Source: Siphlonurus alternatus (taxonomy: Eukaryota > Arthropoda > Insecta > Ephemeroptera > Siphlonuridae). From it: a stretch of DNA of 64,000 nucleotides. The stretch lies in the NCBI GenBank assembly GCA_949825025.1, contig OX463784.1, positions 10,361,431 through 10,425,430 on the forward strand, read 5' to 3'. This document shows, in pieces, positions 51,493 to 62,500 of this stretch (positions within the stretch are counted from its first letter, which is position 1; every line of letters starts with the position of its first letter). The position numbers were made by a program, and so were the translations under genes. The notes beneath the pieces are model-generated. The model had not been told where the DNA came from and did no database searches. It worked only from the letters and a program-made list of their open reading frames with translations.

Positions 51493-51832
51493 AATGGACA
51501 ACATACATGAAATTTTTTTATTGCAGAAATGAATAGAGGGTACCAAATTATGCTATTCTGAATTCTTTTAGATTCTTTTGAAACCCGGAACTATTTTTAA
51601 ATAATTATTGAAAGTGCGGCCACGGCGCCACGCCCCCTGGAGGCGTCAATAGGCGTCCAGTCTCTATCCTTTTTATTAAGGCTGCAGGGGTGCCAACTGA
51701 AATCACAGGACTTTCAATAATTATTTAAAAATAGTTCCGGGTTTCAAAAAAATCTGAAAAAATTCAGAGTAGCATAATTTGGTACCCTCTATTCATTTCT
51801 GCAATAAAATTTTTTCATGTATGTTGTCTATT
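51493..51832. mobile_element. Palindromic MITE, 'AATGGACAACCTAC' end type, copy 2
   Basis: A 340-bp copy with ends AATGGACAACATACATG and CATGTATGTTGTCTATT and inner arms TTATTGCAGAAATGAATAGA and TCTATTCATTTCTGCAATAA. It abuts the coding frame of a LINE fragment on its left. The centre holds GCGCCACGCCCCCTGGAGGC. Confidence 0.8.
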
Positions 51833-52711
51833 GCAATAACTAAAGTAGGAATAAATATAAATTTTCATGTGGATTTTTTATTTACTATAATAGCAGTAAA
51901 ATATTGATGCAATCTACAAAGCTATAATTTTACAAATTGCTCAAGAATATATATAATATTATTGATAGATTAACCTTGTGAAAATTCAATGGTGCCATGC
52001 ATTTACTGGTGCTACACCTAATCTGAATCTTCTTTCCTTTCACACGTCCTTTTTCCACACTTTTCTTTATATCTTTTACCAAGAAATCTAATTCCTTCAA
52101 CTCAGTAAAATTGAGATTGAAAAACAATACAAAAAACATGGATGTACATTTCATTTATCATTTCCTCCCCAATAAAAATGATTAATCTCATATTTCCATC
52201 TAAAATTTATCTTCAAAAGGATTTTTTTAAAAAAATGAAGAAAGTCAGGACATTCTGAAAATATCTTTATTTAATAAATAGTTCTAAGAAAAGTTGAAAA
52301 CTGCATTCACAGCTAGCTGCAATTAATAGTTTGCAAAGTAATATATAATATAAGACGATTGATTACTAAACTTTAGATTAATTCGATGTCAAAGTAATTT
52401 AAGTTTTAATTAATTAGATTTAACTGATGAATAACACTGAAGTTCTTTTCACACTTTTGATTGCAAAATACTTTTTATTTACTTAATGCTCAATTAAAAT
52501 TTAACACATGTATTAAAATATTATTAATATTTCACACTGTATGTTTAATGAGATATTAGATTTAAGTTAAAGAGAATTAAATGCTGGAAAGAAATGTAAA
52601 TAATAAAAAATATATTTCATGAATAACGACATTGTAAAACTTTTACCTTAAAAATTAATGGTTTTCGATAATGGTAATTGTGGATCTGTACCTAAAATAT
52701 AAGACCACAAC
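51833..52711. other. AT-rich DNA without recognisable genes
   Basis: Nothing supported. The minus-strand 74-codon frame at 51930-52154 is Lys-rich and unrecognised. Confidence 0.55.
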
Positions 52712-53100
52712 GGGAGATGTGGCGTAGTGCGCTGGACCGGGTCTCATCAGATTACCGAAGTCAAGTAATACCAATTAAGCGTGGTTAGTAGTTGGATGGT
52801 TGAACATTTTCAACAGAAACCACGTTTCCCACCCAGGAGTAAATAGTGGCGTTTTCCACCATGCAGTTCCCCTGGCTTTGTACCATTTGTACTTCCGGTT
52901 CATTGACAAAGTTCTAGTGTCCATCCTGGTTGAGGTTTCCACGTTTCCCTCAGTCACAAGCGAATGCCAGGATCATCCTTTTTATGTTAATGGCCAGGAT
53001 GGATTGCATGGCCGTGGCCGCCCTTTTCATGAAGAACCCGCGAAATGTTTGGATGGTTCGGGGTTTCATACTTACAGTTAAGTGAGTAATTAGCTAATAA
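52712..53100 (+). mobile_element. 5S rRNA-derived SINE, copy C (diverged)
   Basis: Forward copy of the same SINE. The head GTGGCGTAGTGCGC is followed by a 5S-like part at 52738-52803, in which the A box has decayed (AGTCAAGTAATACC) but GGTTAGTAGTTGGATGG is kept. The body shows the shared GAGGTTTCCACGTTTCCCTC and ATGGATTGCATGGCCGTGGC stretches. A short direct insertion (about 52975-52995) and a poorly preserved tail mark it as older than copies A and B. I see no clear target-site duplication. Confidence 0.8.
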
Positions 53101-53686
53101 GTAGGTAAAATATAGGATTAACCAGTAACCAGTTATAGTGTTTGATAAAATAAGGCCACAGCCACCTCCTTAATACCTATCCTATAATCTAATATATCAT
53201 CTCTTGACGTCTGGAATAACGAGCCATGATCGTAAGTGCAAAAATGAGACATTTAATTGTTATATTAAATGAGTGCAATTATCAGCTTTCTTCTTTAATG
53301 ATTTAATTACAGCTCTTAATTGCACCTACCTTTATATAGCAGGTAGCTCAATATTGCACACGTTCATGATAAGCATTCATTATTCTGGATGATATAATTA
53401 TATAGCCTCGTAACCATTTGTATAGTAATTCTTACCTTACTCCTTTCATGTTGTCGGGCACTACCTTATTATGTATAGGGTTTATGGATTTCAGATATTT
53501 CTAAATGCCTTCCGCCCCTATATATCTATAGGTTCTAACTTCTTGAGTAGACCAGTTAAATACATAATTATTTATGAAAATTACAAAGAGAGAGAAGAGA
53601 TAGAGAGAGTTGTCGGGTATCCTGATGTGTGTATGGGCTCCAGTCTTTCCCAATACCACCTTTCGTCTATGAGTATACAAGCTAGA

Positions 53687-53854
53687 GAGGCGCGGATCCA
53701 GAAACAAATTTCGGGGGCGGGTGAGGCTTCTCCATAAGACCAATGTTAAAATAAAAATTATGGAGCGGGGGAAATACCTATATTGCCCATTTTAAATCAA
53801 ACATTTCGGGGGGAGGAACCTCCCCAGCCCCCCTTTCCCCCCGATCCGCGCCTG
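53687..53854. mobile_element. hAT-type MITE, 168 bp, with 8-bp target-site duplication
   Basis: The ends are GAGGCGCGGATCCAG and GATCCGCGCCTG; the left G is probably a mutated C, as the right end implies CAGGCGCGGATC. The flanking 8-bp duplication AAGCTAGA is exact at 53679-53686 and 53855-53862. The interior has G-runs on the left and C-runs on the right, so the element can fold on itself. A decayed relative lies at about 48505-48645. Confidence 0.8.
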
Positions 53855-54505
53855 AAGCTAGACAAATAATCTTTTGTTATAAAACTAAAAATTAATTTTT
53901 AATCAAAATCACTTATAACTTCCACATTTTGAAGTGTGAAATTTGTGAACCATTAATAAACTACTTCAACATTTCCAGTTGACTGCTTCTTCAAGACTCG
54001 TTTAAATATTGTACCATGTTGGATTTCATCTGTTCAACATACAGTTGCTTGGATACTATCTTTGGTGTAATATTACCAGCTCATGTCTAAGGTGCGGAAC
54101 CTTACAATTTAAAATAAATCAAACAAATTATATAATATGTGCATGTATTTTGTTAAACAAAATAAAGAAAATATACTATTACACAATTTATATATAAAAA
54201 AAAATATATAATAAAAGTTATTAAAAGCACAGACAATTATTGTCTGTGTTAAAAGAAAGTAATGGTGAATCAAAAATACACTGATTGTTACTTAAATGTA
54301 CACCATAAAGCAGCACAAACGTTACTTATATCATATACAACAATTGAGAGATATTTAATGAAAAAAACTGTTTAAATTCACCACACCTGCATATAGACTA
54401 AACTTCTTAACAACTAATGTAAATAGAACAAAAGTAACGTTCATGCACTTCATGCTGCCATGGAATGTCCACTTTAACAAACTAAATTAAATTTTTAAAT
54501 TAAAC

Positions 54506-54692
54506 CAGGGATCGGATGCAGATGCAAGATGCACACGGATGCGCAAAAATGGGCTTGCATCCGCATCCGTGCATCCCAAATGTACGGGAAAAAATAAATG
54601 CATCTGTATGCGCATCCCAGATGCATGAAAAAAAATTGCATCTGGATGCGCATCCATGGATGCACGAAAAAAACGCGTGCATCCGGTCCCTG
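54506..54692. mobile_element. hAT-type MITE carrying a GGATGC minisatellite
   Basis: The 187-bp element starts CAGGGATCGGATGC and ends GCATCCGGTCCCTG, imperfect terminal inverted repeats with the CAGGG-type end typical of hAT transposons. The flanks are an exact 8-bp duplication, AATTAAAC, at 54498-54505 and 54693-54700, the size hAT transposases make. Almost all the interior is permutations of GGATGC/GCATCC, partly arranged as inverted units. It has no coding capacity, and open frames across it are repeat artefacts. Confidence 0.85.
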
Positions 54693-55082
54693 AATTAAAC
54701 TACAGGAAATTAATCTAAATATATAATATATACATTTGCAAATCATATTTTAATCCATAATGTATAATAGAAGCTACAATTTTATTAATTTTTTATTTTT
54801 GTCATATCAAAATTATTAAAGAACTAAATTTGAAACCAAGGTAAGATATAAATAATATAGCAATTACAAAAATCAAAATTTTAATGATGGTAATAAATTT
54901 AATATAATAATAATTCAAATTAATTGTTTTGTGTTTGTCTAATTTTGACGTGAACATTATTATGTTTGTCATAAATATATAACCAAAAAAAATAATTAAC
55001 AAAAAATAAAATCCTACAGATTCTTATATTTGTATACAATCGTAATAATCATTCTGTTGCAATACTAAATTTTGTGCAATTA

Positions 55083-55999
55083 CGAGGGTCGTATGATAAG
55101 TTCCTTAAGTCGTATAGAAAAAAATCCGGCTAGATAAAATTAACAACTGTACCGACTTAAGTGATATTTCAATAGGTCAGATACAAATTTTTACCCCGAT
55201 ATCACTTATATTAATTTCTGGGGGTCAGTTTTCGTGAAGCTCCCTCAAAATTGACTAAATTTGAACTTTGAACCGGTATAACACCCACTGCTGTGATATT
55301 TCAGGGATGTTTTTTTATCTTTGGTATTGCGCCGTGATCCAATGATCTATTCTGTGCCACCAGACACCGCAAATAGTTTTGTTTTTGCTTTAAAAACAAG
55401 CAATTATGAAATTTCATGGACCATCACCACCCTTTTTTTGGGCCTTAAAAAGCTCATTTGCGGCACCCCTAACGCGGCAAGTTTTTTCGTCGTAATTTTT
55501 CATTGGAGATGTAATATAATTATATCATTAGAAAGCCCATAATCTCTGCTATTTGCTGATGTTACATAAGACTGTCTGTATTCAAAATTGTGTGTATTTT
55601 TTTATTGAAATCTTAAAAGACAGATGATTTTGGCCAAACAGTGAAGGGTACACTTCAGTGAGGCATATATCCTATTAAAAATTTAGGTAACAAATAAACA
55701 GCACTAGAGCCTGATAAAGTAAGGTTTTCTGATGTTTTCACGAGATTTTCATGAATTTCCCATGCATTAACTTTTTTCTGCAACAGATATTGAAACTGGT
55801 AAAAAGTACTAATTTTTGGTCAAATTTTAATTTCCCGACCGTGCTTCACGAAAACTGACCCCCAGAAATTAATATAAGTGATATCGGGGTAAAAATTTGT
55901 ATCTGACCTACTGAAATATTACTTAACCTGGTACAGTTGTTAATTTTATCTAGCCGGATTTTTTCTATACGACATAAGGAACTTATCATACGACCCTCG
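55083..55999. mobile_element. Non-autonomous mariner/Tc1-type element, TA-flanked
   Basis: The ends CGAGGGTCGTATGATAAG and CTTATCATACGACCCTCG are perfect inverted repeats flanked by TA on both sides (55081-55082, 56000-56001). CGAGGG-type ends with a TA duplication are typical of the mariner/Tc1 superfamily. The inverted arms run for roughly 155 bp with few mismatches, through CAGTTTTCGTGAAGC on the left and GCTTCACGAAAACTG on the right. About 600 bp of interior contains no transposase-like frame, so any movement would need a transposase from elsewhere. Confidence 0.85.
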
Positions 56000-56001
56000 T
56001 A

Positions 56002-57382
56002 TATTTTTTATGACTATTATGAAGACATCTCCTTACAATCCCCTCCGATTCTTGATGCTTTCAAGTTGTTTATTTTAATAAGTTATTAAAGTATAATTAA
56101 TCTTTAATTGTAATTAAATTCCATAATAGTAGAAAGATTATTTTATTGCTATTTATATTATATTATTTTTTATATAATTTTTTTTCTTTTGTATTGTTTT
56201 ATAATTTGAGAAATATACTGCACTCTTTTATACAAAAAGTTTTTTGTGATCTTTATAATTAGAAAGTTTGTTAACTATGTAATTTCAACATTAAACTATT
56301 TTTTTAATAAACAATTATAACTCGATATATCTTATTAAAAAATTCGATTTTTTTTTTTTTTTCACATCGTCAACGTATTGAGAACTTCACTTTGATACTG
56401 ACAGAGCCATCTCTCGGTATTTATTAAAATGTTTATAAGGATGCATTATCGAATGTGTACGTTAAATTTGATTGTATAATTACAACTAATTGCATGTTGC
56501 TATTTGCATTGTTTAGGATATCGTACACACAAAATGAATTTCCAAAATGAATGGACAAATATTTGTTATTCTGCCTATGTTTTTGTGTCCATGCTATTCC
56601 TATGTCTATTATATATACAGAATACAGTGCACTTATTTTGAATTTATTAAAATAAAATATTTTGAAATCTATAAGATATATATACAAATAAACACATTTT
56701 ATATTATATTTTATAATATTATCATGAAAATTAATTGGTCACTGATTGTAAAAAATTATTGGATTATTTATTGTACTACAAGAATAAAATACATGCAGGT
56801 AATAGTACCAAGCTATTACATTAGAAATTTAATAAAAAAAAAGTCTGGCAAATATATTTGCCCGTAAACATGTAATAATAATTTAAGTATACTTTTAATC
56901 CTTTAATTATGTGATAGAGGAATTAGTTACTAGATGTATTTTTTTAATAAATGATTGTAAAATAAATTAAAAAAAAATAGTACAATGCAATAAGAAAAAT
57001 TTCTATTGTTTTTTTTTTTTTTTTTTTTTTTTTAGAAAATAGTCGTGTTCGTGTCTGATGGTCAAGTAAGAATTTGTTGTGATGATTTTTTAATATTTTA
57101 AGAACCCTTTTAATTCGAAAAGAAAAGGTGTTTGGTTAATATGGATTTCACTTTTGCCATTCCTTTATTAACGTTTCAAGTAAAGTAAATAGGGTTAAAG
57201 CTGTAAATATAAAACACAACCATCCTCAAAAACATTATTTATTTCCCGAAAAAAAGAGTACAAGATATATTATTAAAACAGGCCATTTATAAAAATCTAT
57301 TTAAACATCCCATAAAATATAGTGTTATTGTGAGTATTATAAAAAAGCATTTAATATATATGCATACAAAATAGTACATACA
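56002..57382. other. AT-rich DNA without recognisable genes
   Basis: A long T-run at about 57009-57033 and A/T-rich sequence. Overlapping frames at 56433-56687 (minus) and 56547-56867 (plus) are Ile/Tyr-rich, as expected by chance at this composition. Confidence 0.55.
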
Positions 57383-57385
57383 TAA

Positions 57386-57540
57386 TGGGTGCGATTCACC
57401 AAGAAGTTAACCAGATTTTTAACCACGTTTAGCTTAACCACGTTTAACTATACCTGTTTTACAAGCTAAAGCACCTAGTTAAACGTGGTAAAACTAAACA
57501 TGGTTAGAAACCTGGCTAACTGCTTTGTGAATCGCAACCA
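57386..57540. mobile_element. Short palindromic MITE (GGGTGCGATTCAC ends)
   Basis: The terminal inverted repeats GGGTGCGATTCACCAAGAAG and CTGCTTTGTGAATCGCAACC extend inward through GTTAACCAG...AACCACGTTTA and TAAACGTGG...CTGGCTAAC. TAA stands immediately left (57383-57385) and ATAA immediately right, compatible with a Harbinger-type duplication. The element is 155 bp and non-coding. Confidence 0.7.
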
Positions 57541-57801
57541 ATAACGACAGAATTATAACATTATTTGCAACATTTGGTGGATATATATCTCTGTGATTAT
57601 ATTTAATTTTGTCAGTATTTTAATAATATCATTATTTCTATTAAAAATATAAAAATTTGATAATTAGTTACAAAATAATTAATATATAAAGGTTGATATT
57701 CACGGAGAGTTAAGGAGCGTTTTAGGGAGAGATATTTTAAGAAGTGTTTTTTATACCAGATAGCAGGTAAGAAAAACGCTTCTTAAAATATCGCTCCCTA
57801 A

Positions 57802-58011
57802 AAGCGAATTCACAAGGCGATTTTTACCATGCAACGCGACGCGAATAATGCGCACTTGCTGTAACAACCATTGGCGGCCATATTGGGCGATTTAAAGTAA
57901 AAGAGCATCGTAATTAACGCGATTACCGGCGAATTCGCCGCCGCATAGGATTTCACAGCTTTTACGTTAAAATCGCGTCGCATCGCCGTTGTCGCCATCT
58001 GAATCCGCCTT
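57802..58011. mobile_element. PIF/Harbinger-type MITE 'AGGCGGATTCA', copy 2, nested
   Basis: Same family as the copies at 9158 and 58026; the left end is diverged (AAGCGAATTCACAAGGCG). It is inserted in the right-hand part of the larger palindromic element at 57691-58265 with apparent TAA duplications at 57799-57801 and 58012-58014. Confidence 0.75.
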
Positions 58012-58025
58012 TAAACGCTCCTTAA

Positions 58026-58243
58026 AGGCGGATTCACATGGCGATTTTTATCATGCGACGCGCCGCGAATAATTCGCACTTGCTGTGACATCCATTGGTG
58101 GCCATATTTGGCGATTAAAAGAAAAAGAGCATCGTAATTAAAGCGATTCCCGGCGAATTCGCCGCCGCATAGGAATTCACAGCTTTTACAGCTTTTATGT
58201 CAAAATCACGTCGCCTCGCCGTTGTCGCCATCTGAATCCGCCT
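58026..58243. mobile_element. PIF/Harbinger-type MITE 'AGGCGGATTCA', copy 3, nested
   Basis: A 218-bp copy with ends AGGCGGATTCACATGGCG and CGCCATCTGAATCCGCCT and exact TAA duplications (58023-58025, 58244-58246). It lies only 14 bp from copy 2. Removing the element and one TAA restores the host element's CTCCTTAACTCTTCG terminus. Confidence 0.85.
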
Positions 58244-58883
58244 TAACTCTTCGTGAATACCAACCAAATATACTGAACCGTGTGACTATCATAATATCAA
58301 CAGTGATTGCTTTATAACAATTTTATTGTCGATAGCAAGGATTAATATTTTGCATAAGCTTTGTATATTTAGGTATTTAATGAATTCATCTCATTGAAAA
58401 ATGTAACTCCATGCATTCATAAAGGAATATCACAAGCCATGTTTTAAAGCCTGATCGGACATTTTTATTTGAATTGAGTGTTCACCATACTAGCGTAATT
58501 TAAAAACAGTAATTGACTATAAAAATAGAAATTTAAATAGAAAATGTATTATTATGTGCATTAAAAAATATAATAAACAAATCAATAGAGTATATTTTTT
58601 GAACAGTGCAAATGTAGTGAAACAAAAGCGAGAGTTCACGACTGAAATATTTCCGTATATGACGCATTTTTCACTGAGATACATACGCTTTTAAATGCAA
58701 GCTAAATAAACGCTCAACTACTAGTACGTCATTGACATCACTTAAAAATATTCAGGCTTTAACTCTCGCTTTTGTTTGAATTTATAAATTACCCCATATT
58801 TGAACCATGTAAATATTAAAAGTGTAAAATTATAAAGAAATAAAAGGAGTTATAATTTTAATTGTTACATAAATGATAAATTG

Positions 58884-59086
58884 CAGTCAATTTAATTTGA
58901 CATTAATTCTGGAAAAAGCTAAATATGTGAAGTTTGCAACTCTTGTGTTTGTAATTTAACTTTAAAATTTTACAGAGTGATTTGAATTAGACCTATGTGT
59001 AAAATTGTAAAGCTGAAGTAGAATAGGAAGGATTTAAACTTGACACTTCCGTCTACTTCTGGAGGGAATTTTATGTAAAATTGACC
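58884..59086. mobile_element. Palindromic MITE, 'CAGTCAAATT / CCGGAAGTGT' family, copy 2
   Basis: The ends CAGTCAATTTAATTTGACAT and ATGTAAAATTGACCG, with the right inner arm GACACTTCCGTCTACTTCTG, align with the copy at 3656. The left arm's CCGGAAG block has decayed. It is the last mobile element before the large gene's 3' end. Confidence 0.6.
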
Positions 59087-59227
59087 GAAGCAAACATTTT
59101 TTTTGTTCCTCTAACATAAATGCCAATTATATTTCTATATAAGTAAATGAAACTGTAATATATTAATTAAGGAACCTGTGGCAATGAAGTAGCAGTAAAA
59201 GTTATAAGGTATATTTTACAATGTATC

Positions 59228-59230
<3 letters not shown>

Positions 59231-59297
<67 letters not shown>
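59231..59297. repeat. (TA)n microsatellite, about 67 bp
   Basis: Uninterrupted AT/TA dinucleotide run just downstream of the large gene's stop codon and its possible polyadenylation signal. Confidence 0.95.
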
Positions 59298-59300
<3 letters not shown>

Positions 59301-59314
59301 GTACAGCTTTAATT

Positions 59315-59320
59315 TTTATT
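59315..59320 (-). promoter_or_regulatory. Possible polyadenylation signal AATAAA for the large CDS
   Basis: On the minus strand an exact AATAAA hexamer lies about 180 bases after the TAA stop at 59501. It is a reasonable 3'-end signal, but such hexamers are common by chance in DNA this AT-rich. Confidence 0.35.
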
Positions 59321-59500
59321 TCTTTTATAAAGAAATTATTTTTAGTTTGAAAAATTAAATTATTTTCAATTTAAATACTTTTGCTTATTTTTTTTCTTTT
59401 CTTTTTGATTGTTCCAATTCCAATGTAGCAATTGTATCATTGCATTTTTTTTTTAACCAAAAGCTTGACACTTTACGTATATACCAGTAACTTTATCAAT

Positions 59501-62500
59501 TTACCACCAATTTCGGCCCTTAAATGTATCAACAGAATGAGAAAATATATAGAAATTTGCGTCCTCAAACAAGTCGTAATCTTTTTCCAAAGCAGAGGCA
59601 CACACATCAAGTCCTGGTTTGACAAACATTCCTTTTCCTGACAGTTCTAAATTTACTTCAGAATTAAATTTCTTAAGTCTCTCAAACCCTACCTGTGAAG
59701 TAGCATTTACAAGCTTCATTGTCCATAAAGTATATGGAGATAACAGAATATCTCCATTTAGAATCTTATCATACACAACATTCTTTCTAATCGGCACACC
59801 ATTTGCATTCTTTTCAAAACTGTATGATATAATTAGACTTTCCCCAGGAACTACGAAGTACTTGTTGTTACATCTGTAATAATTGTCACCTCCATGCTGC
59901 AGTACAATATCGAAATATTTCAATAAATCATTTAGTTCATCTTGTAGTTTTTCATCATTACTTTTAAATTGCAGGTCTATCTTGTTAAATTTAATTGCAT
60001 TTTTGTTACTTGATTTTAAAATATTTGCTTTAAAAATCACTGCCTTGCCTGATAAAAATGAATTTATTATTTTACTATTTTGAAATTTATCCCAAACATA
60101 AAATGGATGGCTTGTATTGTACTTAGAATCAAACACAGAATAGAAAATATGTTCATCCTGACCATTTACAACAGTTGCTAGCATCTCTGTATACTTTGAT
60201 TTTAAGACATCAAATTTTTGGACTGCCTCACGGGTCAAATCTGATAAGTTGTAATCAGTGTTAGGATACAACTGAACATCAAATACTCCAGCATACATGG
60301 AAGAAAATGGAAACACTTGCTGCTTAAAGACGCTTTTTGCCCTTTCATATTGCTCAACAACTGTATTAGACGCAGTAATAAGTTCTAATTGTAATACAGC
60401 TTCTTGATATTTGGGATCTAAATGTTGGAAATTTTTAAATTCAGACGATAATAAAGCACCAATGTAATCTGCAAATTCTTCTTGCTCCTGATAGGTTTGT
60501 ATTCTATCATAAAGCTGGATTAACAAATTTGCAGCATCTTCCAATTGCAAAAACACTTGCATAAATTTAGTTTCTATTTTAAACCCTTGCGTTATTTCCT
60601 GCATATCGTATTTAACACTTCTAATTAACTTTTGAACTTTATATTTTTTTACATCAAGTGCAACGTGGGATTGATTTTCCAAACCATCTTTCAAAGCAAG
60701 AAGTTCAGCAAACATTTCTCGTAATAAAGGAATTACTTGTGAATATATGTGATCCAAGAAGAATATTAATTTTAAAATATTTTCTTCATTGTCCCGAATT
60801 GCTTTATCAATTTCTTCTAAAGCCATATGATTACTTGCCTGCTGATTTGCAAAATTGAACATGCTTTGAGCAAATGTATTCATTTTTTCAATTTTGTCAA
60901 GAGCTGTTAATGCATTTTTGTACTTTTCCTCCTCATCTTTGTCTTTTAGTTCTTCCTTTTCTTTTTTTGCCTCACTTTTTATATCATCACTGTGCTGCTT
61001 AATTTTTAATAATGATACTTCCTCATCAGAAGAAGAAGTAAATTCTGATTCAATCTTATTAATCAAAGACCTAAGTTTCTGAATTTCATGTATATCTTTA
61101 ATTTGGGATGATATATCATCTATAGCGCTTCTAAATACCTTGTTAGGTTCATATAAACCATCCATAGTATTACTGAACTTATCAATAGTATTCTGCACTC
61201 CCTCGGGTGTAATAATATCAGGCTTTGCACCGGTATTAGTATCAATGAAAAGAGATTCACCTATTTGATTAGCACCACTAATGACAGCTCCAACAGTCTG
61301 ACCATGAGGACCAAATAATGATAAAGTATCAGCAATTACCTGAAAAATTCCAAAAATTGATTGCATCATTATATTTTTCTTTATTTTTTCCCTTTCTTTC
61401 TCTAATTCAACCCGGTTTTGTTCTGCATTTTCAAGTAACTTTTCTACTTCTTTTATAAAAACATCAACGTCTGAATCAAGCTCTGATTGAAGTTCTTGTA
61501 ATTCTGTAATAACAGTGGAATCAATCAAAAAATTTGCTTCCTCTATTTTCTTTTTAATATTATTTTTGTACCAGTTCCTAGTCTCTAGTGATGCAACAGT
61601 ACTTTCTAGCTCTTTCATTGTATTTATATTATTTCTGGCCAGATCCATATATTTTACTAAATCAATTATTAAATTTCTGTCACTTCTTGATTTAATAATA
61701 CAAATTCTACTTAAAGCCAGACTGTATACATAATTAAGAAGCATTTTATCTGAAACTGCAATATCCTGCTCATTAGTTGTGTTGGAATATTTAATGATAC
61801 GGGTAAGAAAATTTTCATAAAATGGTAAAATATTATATTTGTCTTTATATATTCTATATTGCATTTCAAGATTTTTAATTTCATAAATGAAATCAATAGT
61901 TTTTTGTATATCTTGTATTTCATCATTATTATCTATGTTCATATAGTATTCTTCAACCATAGAATGACTAATTGTAGCATTAATATTTTCTCTTAAGAAA
62001 TATTTATAAGAACTAATTGCACTAACTTTATGAAATTCTCTTACTGCATCAGGCTTTTGAAGACCATTTTTATTTTCTCCCAATTTCCCCATATCTCCAG
62101 ATATTGCTGGTATGCCTGGTATATTAGATCCTGCCATGGCGCATTTTGCATTTCCACACCTACTTCCTGTTTTAACTGATTCATATGCCTTATTTTCATT
62201 TGTCCAAAAATTAAATAATGAAACACTACCGGATTTTGTATAAGCTGGATAGTAGATTTTTAAGTGCGTACCACCAACTGCACCAACACCCCCTACACCT
62301 GGATCCCCCACCACACCGTCTTCGTTAATTATATTAATATTCTTATCGTTTTCATTTAAATAAAATATAAAATTTTCTCCCCTGTTACCACCAAAACCTG
62401 GCGCACCACCATGTCCACCGTCACCGCCTTTCCCACCATCACGACACTGTACTAAATATATTACATGTACTGTTAATACCATCCCATCCCAACCGTAGTT

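Larger units (their letters stand above)
57691..58265. mobile_element. Palindromic MITE hosting two nested MITEs
   Basis: The outer ends are GGTTGATATTCACGGAGAGT and ACTCTTCGTGAATACCAACC, terminal inverted repeats that continue inward (TAAGGAGCGTTTTAGGGAG matched by CTCCCTAAAA and CGCTCCTTAA) once the two inserted AGGCGGATTCA elements are removed. The host element would then be about 140 bp. Its own target-site duplication is unclear. Confidence 0.75.

Noticed and set aside
55321..55542. Possible transposase remnant in the mariner-type element
   Set aside because: The 73-codon frame shows no DDE/D or helix-turn-helix features and starts within non-conserved interior.
56547..56867. 106-codon plus-strand frame
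   Set aside because: Ile/Tyr/Lys-dominated, overlaps another chance frame on the opposite strand, no recognised domain.
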